Shown here one piece after another: positions 58,799 through 64,000 of a stretch of DNA of 64,000 nt (its first letter is position 1; each line of letters opens with the position of its first letter). The stretch comes from [Actinomadura] parvosata subsp. kistnae. Its GTDB lineage: Bacteria > Actinomycetota > Actinomycetes > Streptosporangiales > Streptosporangiaceae. The stretch covers positions 310,001 through 374,000 of the forward strand of contig NZ_OOHJ01000015.1 in assembly GCF_900323885.1 (NCBI RefSeq). The letters are read 5' to 3'. The notes under the pieces were generated by a model, which made no database searches, was not told where the DNA came from, and saw only the letters and a list, made by a program, of their open reading frames with translations. The translations under genes were made by a program, and so were the position numbers.

Positions 58799-58887
58799 GA
58801 GGGCGCTCCACTGGTCGGTCGTCAAAACTTTCGGCACCCTAGCGAATGTTTCGCCGACGCTCGCGGCCGGGTCGCGTTTTTACCGGC

Positions 58888-58902
58888 ACTTGTCGATCAA
58901 GT
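58888..58902. promoter_or_regulatory. Candidate operator for the TetR gene at 58941
   Basis: acttg-tcgat-caagt, a 15-bp dyad, 38 bp before the regulator start and in the divergent space with the SGNH gene. Confidence 0.45.
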
Positions 58903-58940
58903 CATAGGTCCGCGCACCCTTCCCGCCTAAGGTCGCCACC

Positions 58941-59588
58941 ATGGACTCTGCGGACGACGGCGGGCGGGAGCTGATTCTGCGGACCGCCACCAGGCTGTTC
59001 GCGGCGCTCGGCTACGACTGCTCCTCCGTCGCGCAGGTCGCCGAGGCGGCCGGGGTGGGCCAGGAGGAGATCCACGCCCACTTCCCCACCAAGCGCGAGC
59101 TCTACCTGGCCGTCATGGAGCAGGCCCGCAACGTGCTCGCCGAGGGCATCCGGCCCCGGGTCGACGCGCTGATGGCGGCGCCGCCGGAGCGGCGGGCGCG
59201 GGCGCTGCACGACTTCATCGACGGCTACCTCGACCTGTGCGTGGCCCATCCGGAGATGCCCGCGCTCTGGATGCACCGGTGGCTGTCCGACGCCAGCGAC
59301 ATCGTCAGCCTGGAGGCCGAGAACGCCCAGCCGCTGACCCAGTACGTGGTGGAGGGCGTGGACACGCTCGCCGCCCCGGCCGGCGCGGACCCGCTGCACA
59401 CCACGTACACGCTGATCTGGTGCACCCACGCGTTCGTGGTCAGCGGCGTGCTGGACGGGAGCGGGGTGCGGCGCGGCATCGACGACCAGCGCCAGCTGCG
59501 CCGCTTCCGCGCCCACCTGCACCAGCTTCTCGGGCGCGGGCTGGGCCTGCCCGAGCCGGAGGCCGGGCAGCGGGTGCCCGGCCTCTAG
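58941..59588 (+). CDS. TetR-family transcriptional regulator
   Basis: A 215-residue regulator. The DNA-binding domain is ILRTATRLFAALGYDCSSVAQVAEAAGVGQEEIHAHFPTKRELYLAVME (about residues 11-59); a helical ligand domain follows (HDFIDGYLDLCVAHPEMPALWMHRWLSD). It is divergent from the SGNH hydrolase, which is its likely target together with itself. The ATG is preceded by a dyad at 58888. Ligand unknown. Confidence 0.9.
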   Translation: MDSADDGGRELILRTATRLFAALGYDCSSVAQVAEAAGVGQEEIHAHFPTKRELYLAVMEQARNVLAEGIRPRVDALMAAPPERRARALHDFIDGYLDLCVAHPEMPALWMHRWLSDASDIVSLEAENAQPLTQYVVEGVDTLAAPAGADPLHTTYTLIWCTHAFVVSGVLDGSGVRRGIDDQRQLRRFRAHLHQLLGRGLGLPEPEAGQRVPGL

Positions 59589-59609
59589 GGTCCGGCGAAG
59601 CCGCGCTCT

Positions 59610-59723
59610 CAGCTCAGCAGCAGGATCAGACCGGCCAGGAGAAGCACGGCGACGACCGCGGCCGCCGCGGTCACGCCTGCCGCGCCGAACCGGCGGCGGA
59701 TGAGCTTCGGGTTGTGCGCCATG
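59610..59723 (-). CDS. 37-residue single-span membrane peptide
   Basis: MAHNPKLIRRRFGAAGVTAA followed by a hydrophobic helix (AAVVAVLLLAGLILLLS). A Lys/Arg-rich N-terminus gives a positive-inside orientation. An AGAGGA ribosome binding site lies 5-6 nt before the ATG. It resembles the small basic-start membrane peptides of actinomycetes with no known function. It lies between convergent TetR and divergent PP2C-type genes. Length and RBS support a real gene, but codon bias evidence is thin at this size. Confidence 0.6.
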
Positions 59724-59933
59724 GTGATCCTCTTTCCGTGGTCGGGCTTGTCACCCAGCACAGTCGGGCCAGCGGCCGGGGAGGTTCACGGGTCACGGAA
59801 ACCGGCGCCGCCGACCTGTCACTCCATGGGCGGAACGTAACCAAATCCCTACAGGTCTGCGTGTAACCTGCCCGTATGGGGGGTTTCGATGGGGTTGCGG
59901 GCTCACCGCGCGTGAGCGAAGCCTGCTGACGCG

Positions 59934-62198
59934 GTGCCGACGGACGACGCCCCGGCGACAGCGAACGGCCCGTCCCGCCCGGACGAGCCGGCGAGCGGCG
60001 CGTCCCGCCCGGACGAGCCGGCAAGCGGCTCGTGCCACCACCCGGACGAGCCGGCCGACGGCGCGGCCCGCCTCGACGAGCTGCTGATCGACGCCGTCGT
60101 CAGCACCGGCGCGCACATCGGCGCCGTCTACCTGCTCGACGACAGCGGCCAGGTGCTGCAGATGGTCTCCGAGGTCGGCCTGCCCGCACCGATCGCCCGC
60201 GCCTGGGCCAGGGTCAGGACGAAGGACCCCGTGCCGATCGCCGTCGCGGTGCGCGAGCGGCGGCTCATCTGGATCAGCGGGCGCGAGCACCTGGCCCGCG
60301 AGTTCCCCGCGGCGGCGCTGGCCCTGCCGTACCCGTTCGCCGCCGCTCTGTCGCCGATCCGCTGCTCCGGCGGCGAGGTGCGGGGCGGGCTCCTGCTGTT
60401 GTGGCCGGCCGGGTACGTGTCCGGGCTGACCAATCGCCAGTACGACGTCATCGACCGGACCCGCACCGCCATCGGCGACCTCGTCCGCGACGGCGCCCGG
60501 CGGGGGCGGCCGGTCCAGGCCGGGCCGCGACCGCGGCTGCTCGGCCCGCGCACCGCGCACGCCGCCGACGGCCGGGCCGGCCTCGTCGCGCTGGAATGCC
60601 TCAACCGGCTGCCGGAGGGGTACTGCGTGCTGGACGTCGAGGGCCGGGCGACGCTGGTCAGCGCCCCGGCCGCCGACCTGCTCGGCGTGGCGCCGTCCGC
60701 GCTGCTCGGCCGGCGGCTGTGGGAGGTGTTGCCGTGGCTGGCCGACCCCTCGTACGAGGACCGCTACCGCGCCGCCATCATCAGCCTGCAGACCACCCAC
60801 TTCGTCAGCCGCAGCCCGGCGGGGCGGCGGCTGACGTTCTGGCTGTATCCGGGCCTGTCCGGCATCACCCTGCGCATCACGCCCGGCGTCGCGTCCAGCG
60901 CCGCGACCGGGACCTCGACCGGCGGGGTGTCGTCCGGGGAGGTCACGCTCGATCCCGTCGTCGGCGGGGACCGGGCGCTGCGCGTCATCGCGGTGCACGA
61001 GATCCTGAACCTCGCCACCGCGCTCGCCCGCGCGGTGACCGCGCAGGAGGTGCTCGACCTGGTCGCCGACCACGTCATGCCGGTCTACAACGTGCAGGCG
61101 CTGGCCATTCTCACCGCGAAGGGCGGGCGGCTGCGCGTGGCCGCCTCGCGCGGCTACAGCCGGCAGGCCGTGGACGAGTTCGACGGCCGCCCGGTCATCC
61201 CGGTCGCGCCCGAGAACCAGCCGTTCGACGCGGCCAAGCCGGCGTTCTTCTCGACGTGGGACCAACTGCGCGCCACCTACCCCGACGCGATCCGCTCCGA
61301 CGGCATGTGCGCGTGGGCGTTCCTGCCGCTGGTCACGTCGGGGCAGCCCATCGGCACGTGCGTCCTGGCCTACGACCGGCCCCACCGGTTCAGCACCGAC
61401 GAGCGGGCCACGCTCACCGCGCTCACCGGCCTCATCGCGCAGGCCTTCGAGCGGGCCCGGCTCTACGACGTCAAGCACCAGCTCGCCCAGTGCCTGCAGT
61501 CGAGCCTGCTGCCGCACACGCTCCCGCACGTCCCCGGCCTCGACGTGGCCGCCAGGTACGTGCCCGCCACCCCCGGCATGGACATCGGCGGCGACTTCTA
61601 CGACCTGATCCGCCTCAGCGACACCATGGCCGCGGCCGTCATCGGCGACGTGCAGGGGCACGACGTGACCGCCGCCGCGCTCATGGGGCAGGTGCGCACC
61701 GCCATCCGCGCGCACGCCTCGGCCGGCGGCAGCGCCGGCGACGTGCTGGCGCACACCAACCGGCTGCTCGTCGAGCTGGCGCCCGACCGCTTCACCAGCT
61801 GCCTGTACGTCGGCCTCGACCTGCGCCGGCACACCGCGCGCCTGGCCAGCGCCGGGCACCTGCCGCCGGTGCTGGGCCGGCCCGGCGCCCCGGCGCGGGT
61901 CGTCGACACCTCCCCCGGCCTGCTGCTCGGCATCGACCCCCGCGCCGAGTACGCCACCACGGAGCTGGCCATCGAGCCCGGCGACGTCCTGGCCCTCTAC
62001 ACCGACGGCCTCATCGAGGAGCCGGGCCTCGACCTGGGCGACGCCATCGCCGCCCTGGCCCGCCGCTTCCGTCCCGCCGCCGGCCGGCCGCTGCACGACC
62101 TGGCGGAGACGCTGATCGAGCCGGCCACGCTGGAGCGGCGCACGGACGACATCGCCGTGCTGCTCCTGCGCGCCGCGTCCGGCTCAGCGGCGGGCTGA
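59934..62198 (+). CDS. PP2C-type SpoIIE phosphatase with GAF and PAS domains
   Basis: A 754-residue signalling protein. Three Pro/Asp-rich repeats (PSRPDEPASGASRPDEPASG) are at the N-terminus, then a GAF domain (about 45-190), a PAS domain (about 215-315, GYCVLDVEGRATLVSAPAADLLGV), a second GAF domain (about 350-510) and the SpoIIE phosphatase from LYDVKHQLAQCLQSSLLPHTLPHVPGLDVAARYVPA to the end. Metal ligands are in GGDFYDLI, IGDVQGHDVTAAALM, LYTDGLIEEPG and RRTDDIAVLL. Such enzymes dephosphorylate anti-anti-sigma factors and couple light, redox or ligand signals to stress sigma control. The GTG start is in a repeat-rich stretch. It ends convergently with a 15-bp overlap. Confidence 0.93.
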   Translation: MPTDDAPATANGPSRPDEPASGASRPDEPASGSCHHPDEPADGAARLDELLIDAVVSTGAHIGAVYLLDDSGQVLQMVSEVGLPAPIARAWARVRTKDPVPIAVAVRERRLIWISGREHLAREFPAAALALPYPFAAALSPIRCSGGEVRGGLLLLWPAGYVSGLTNRQYDVIDRTRTAIGDLVRDGARRGRPVQAGPRPRLLGPRTAHAADGRAGLVALECLNRLPEGYCVLDVEGRATLVSAPAADLLGVAPSALLGRRLWEVLPWLADPSYEDRYRAAIISLQTTHFVSRSPAGRRLTFWLYPGLSGITLRITPGVASSAATGTSTGGVSSGEVTLDPVVGGDRALRVIAVHEILNLATALARAVTAQEVLDLVADHVMPVYNVQALAILTAKGGRLRVAASRGYSRQAVDEFDGRPVIPVAPENQPFDAAKPAFFSTWDQLRATYPDAIRSDGMCAWAFLPLVTSGQPIGTCVLAYDRPHRFSTDERATLTALTGLIAQAFERARLYDVKHQLAQCLQSSLLPHTLPHVPGLDVAARYVPATPGMDIGGDFYDLIRLSDTMAAAVIGDVQGHDVTAAALMGQVRTAIRAHASAGGSAGDVLAHTNRLLVELAPDRFTSCLYVGLDLRRHTARLASAGHLPPVLGRPGAPARVVDTSPGLLLGIDPRAEYATTELAIEPGDVLALYTDGLIEEPGLDLGDAIAALARRFRPAAGRPLHDLAETLIEPATLERRTDDIAVLLLRAASGSAAG
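59971..60063 (+). repeat. 30-bp repeats in the phosphatase N-terminus
   Basis: Units at 59971, 60001 and 60031 (30, 30 and 33 bp) encode SRPDEPASGA-type repeats. Only a few bases differ between the first two. Confidence 0.9.
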
Positions 62199-62552
62199 CA
62201 GCCGCAGCACCGCCTTGCCGGAGGAGAGCGACACCACGCGCACGCCGATGTTGTTGACCGAGCCCGTCGCGCCCTCACTGAGGAACACCTGGGACATCGC
62301 GCCCCGCGCGGTGCCCTTCACGTGGACGGTGGAGGAGTCGAAGGAGATGGCCAGCCGGGTGATGCCGAACCGGGGGCTGACCCGGAACGAGACGCTCTTG
62401 GTGAGGGTGAGGTTGCACCTGCCGTCGTAGCAGGCGCGCAGGTTCGGCTTGGCGGCAGCTGTGCTGGCTGCGGTGGCCGCCGGGGTGACGGCGGGGACGA
62501 TGGCGAGGGCGGCGGCCACCGCCAGGGCGGCGCTCCTGATCGTGCGGGACAT
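62184..62552 (-). CDS. Small secreted protein, 122 aa
   Basis: A 122-residue protein with a signal peptide (MSRTIRSAALAVAAALAIVPAVTPAATA). The mature part has two Cys (LRACYDGRCNLTL), probably one disulfide, and a beta-rich sequence ending VVSLSSGKAVLRLSARR. I do not recognise the family. AAGGAGG upstream of ATG 62552 is strong. Its stop is inside the 3' end of the convergent phosphatase gene (15-bp overlap). Secreted small proteins of this type are common in actinomycetes. Confidence 0.75.
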   Translation of the reverse strand: MSRTIRSAALAVAAALAIVPAVTPAATAASTAAAKPNLRACYDGRCNLTLTKSVSFRVSPRFGITRLAISFDSSTVHVKGTARGAMSQVFLSEGATGSVNNIGVRVVSLSSGKAVLRLSARR

Positions 62553-62668
62553 GATCCTCCTTGCTCTCCATGTGCGGGGCATCCAGTGTGCGACGGCCGC
62601 GCCGGGACCGGTCCCGGGAAGGAGCGGGCAAGCTTGGGTACGGAAGTTCCAGGAGAGGGAGGAGTGCG

Positions 62669-63445
62669 ATGGACGTCCCGGGGAGCCTCGCGCGCGGCGT
62701 CGCGCCCGCCGCGCCCGGCACGCTGCACGCCCGCAGCGTCAACGGCGGCGTCGCGATGCCGCCGAGGCCCGGCCTGACCGTGCGGTTCGGCCGGGGCGAG
62801 CGGCCCGACGTGGACCTGTGCGTCGGCGAGGACGACCTGTGGGTGAGCCGCCGTCACGGCGAGCTGACCTACCGCGAGCACCGCTGGTGGCTGCGCAACA
62901 CCGGCCGTCAGCTCCTGCGCCTGCCCCGGGGCCGGCTGATGCACGCGACGACGGAGGCGATCCCGCTGGCGCCGGGGTACACGCCGGTGTTCGTGCGCGG
63001 GTCCGGCTTCCGCGAGCACCTGGTGGAGCTGTACGTCACGGGCCACGACGCGGATCGGGCGCCGCGCCGGCGGGCGGAGACGCAGCCGCCGCGCAGGTGG
63101 CCGCTGGACGACGACGAGCGGCTGCTGCTGGTGGTGCTGGGCCGGCGGTACCTGCTGTACGAGGAGGGGCCGCGCCCCCTGTCGTACCGGCAGGCGGCCG
63201 AAGAGCTCGCCTGCTTGCGGCCGGACGGCGACTGGCGGGAGCGCAGGATCGAGAACCGGATCGAGGGCGTGCGCCGACGCCTGGACGCGGCCGGTTTCCC
63301 GTACCCGCTGACCCACGACAAGGCGGCGGGCGGCCCGTCGGACAACCTCCTGCACAACCTGCTGCGCGGCCTGGTGGAGTCGACGACGCTGGTGCCCCCG
63401 GACCTCGACCTGCTGGAGGACGACCCCGGCGGGCCCGTGGGGTGA
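62669..63445 (+). CDS. FHA-domain protein with a C-terminal helical (winged-helix-like) region
   Basis: A 258-residue protein. An FHA domain, a phosphothreonine-peptide binder, spans about residues 25-110, with the classical LWVSRRHGELTYREHRWWLRNTG block, where Arg and Ser contact phospho-Thr. The C-terminal half (DDDERLLLVVLGRRYLLYEEGPRPLSYRQAAEELACLR...RIENRIEGVRRRLDAAGFPYPL) looks like a winged helix. The gene follows the secreted protein divergently and is convergent with the response regulator. ATG at 62669 has GGGAGGAG. It might read phosphorylation by a Ser/Thr kinase; no kinase is in the window. Confidence 0.85.
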   Translation: MDVPGSLARGVAPAAPGTLHARSVNGGVAMPPRPGLTVRFGRGERPDVDLCVGEDDLWVSRRHGELTYREHRWWLRNTGRQLLRLPRGRLMHATTEAIPLAPGYTPVFVRGSGFREHLVELYVTGHDADRAPRRRAETQPPRRWPLDDDERLLLVVLGRRYLLYEEGPRPLSYRQAAEELACLRPDGDWRERRIENRIEGVRRRLDAAGFPYPLTHDKAAGGPSDNLLHNLLRGLVESTTLVPPDLDLLEDDPGGPVG

Positions 63446-63454
63446 CGGATGGCG

Positions 63455-64000
63455 TCACGGCTCGCGCAGCATGAAGCCCGCCCCGCGCACGGTGTGCAGC
63501 ATGCGCGGGTGGCCGGACGCCTCCAGCTTGCGGCGCAGGGAGCCGGCGAGCGGGTCGAGCGGGCCGGCGCCGATCTCGAAGTCGTACCCCCAGACGCGTT
63601 CCAGGAGCAGGGTGCGGGACATGGGGATGCCGGCGTTGCGGGCCAGCACCTCCAGCAGGTCGAACTCGCGCCGCGTCACCTCGACCTCCGCGCCGCCGAG
63701 GGTGACCCGGCGGGTGGCCGGGTCGACGGTGAGCGGGCCGACCGTGACCGGGGCGCGGGCGGCGGCATGGGGCGCGACGTGGCGCAGGAGTGCGCGCAGG
63801 CGCCGGGCCAGCTCGTACAGGTCGAACGGTTTGAGCACGCAGTCGTCGGCGCCCGCCGCGAGCGCGGCCGCCCGGCCGTCCACGTCGTCCCGCTCCGCCA
63901 GCATCAGGACGGGCATCCGCGTGCCCGCCGCCCTGATCCGCGCGCACACCTCGACGCCCGACATGCCGGGCAGCGTGACGTCGAGGACGATCGCGTCGGG
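63455..64000 (-). CDS. OmpR/PhoB-type response regulator, 5' end beyond the window
   Basis: The visible C-terminal 181 residues contain the phospho-acceptor region (PDAIVLDVTLPGMSGVEVCARIRAAG), the conserved Lys of the receiver (CVLKPFDLYELARRLRALL) and the winged-helix DNA-binding domain (VDPATRRVTLGGAEVEVTRREFDLLEVLARNAGIPMSRTLLLERVWGYDFEIGAGPLDPLAGSLRRKLEASG). The ATG at 63964 is internal; the real start lies beyond base 64000. The sensor kinase is not in the window. It is convergent with the FHA gene. Confidence 0.93.
   Translation of the reverse strand, partial: PDAIVLDVTLPGMSGVEVCARIRAAGTRMPVLMLAERDDVDGRAAALAAGADDCVLKPFDLYELARRLRALLRHVAPHAAARAPVTVGPLTVDPATRRVTLGGAEVEVTRREFDLLEVLARNAGIPMSRTLLLERVWGYDFEIGAGPLDPLAGSLRRKLEASGHPRMLHTVRGAGFMLREP

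Noticed and set aside
1..64000. Prophage, integrated plasmid or IS elements
   Set aside because: No integrase, transposase, terminal inverted repeats, replication or conjugation genes were found; gene order and base composition are uniform.
1..64000. tRNA or rRNA genes
   Set aside because: No cloverleaf-like segment with TTCGA loops or rRNA-like stretch was found by eye; a covariance search would be decisive.

Overview
The window is about 64 kb of very GC-rich DNA with strong G/C bias at third codon positions, frequent GTG (and a few TTG) starts, and protein families typical of filamentous actinomycetes: a divergent glgC / GT4 glycogen-pathway pair, sugar ABC importers without their own ATPase, a deazaflavin (F420)-type oxidoreductase, Spo0M, GAF/PAS-SpoIIE phosphatase and many one-gene regulators. 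A member of the Streptosporangiales (Nonomuraea-like) is my best guess, but that is inferred from protein style, not from a marker gene. No rRNA, tRNA, CRISPR array, insertion sequence or prophage was recognised. It reads as ordinary chromosome with an accessory-rich, catabolic character.

Layout. 1-13.7 kb: a clipped BNR/Ycf48-like propeller, an AlkB-type dioxygenase, a two-domain VOC protein followed by a 31-bp tandem array, an MFS exporter, a CGNR zinc-finger regulator, two tandem secreted WD40-like paralogues, DUF2203, a GntR regulator divergent from an MHS-type symporter, an SPFH protein, a CbiX-like protein, a GNAT and a small P-loop kinase. 13.7-20.9 kb: one giant TPR-CHAT gene broken by two compensating frame changes. 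21.0-28.3 kb: a compact sugar-utilisation operon (LacI, binding protein, two permeases, secreted PF10091 glucoamylase-like enzyme, cytoplasmic GH39) under paired LacI-type operators. 28.4-36.4 kb: F420-type oxidoreductase, large secreted subtilase with a divergent regulator, glgA(glgM)/glgC, and a secreted W/G/N-rich protein. 36.6-45.8 kb: SnoaL-like lipoprotein, Nramp-like transporter, DUF2264 protein, DUF5648-like secreted protein, ArsR-type regulator plus MFS, a GlsB/YeaQ membrane protein, Spo0M and a voltage-gated channel.

45.9-50.2 kb is a sugar-acid catabolic unit: GntR/FadR regulator divergent from an ACS-type MFS permease, a KDG-aldolase/KdgD-type protein and an enolase-superfamily dehydratase. 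50.2-53.5 kb carries a GH39-like lipoprotein and a GH15 enzyme. 53.6-55.4 kb holds the most unusual pair: a small protein that looks like a free-standing copy of the propeptide of the adjacent, signal-less subtilase. 55.5-64 kb has an FAD monooxygenase with its TetR regulator and twin operators, an SGNH hydrolase, another TetR, a 37-residue membrane peptide, a GAF/PAS/SpoIIE phosphatase, a small secreted protein, an FHA protein and a clipped OmpR-type response regulator.

Two window-wide patterns stand out. First, at least six gene 3' ends carry short tandem duplications (11-38 bp) that include or start at the stop codon. Second, four genes (TPR-CHAT, SnoaL lipoprotein, DUF2264, ArsR-like) are broken by six apparent single-base indels, mostly missing bases in C/G-rich runs, which points to consensus errors rather than six independent pseudogene events.
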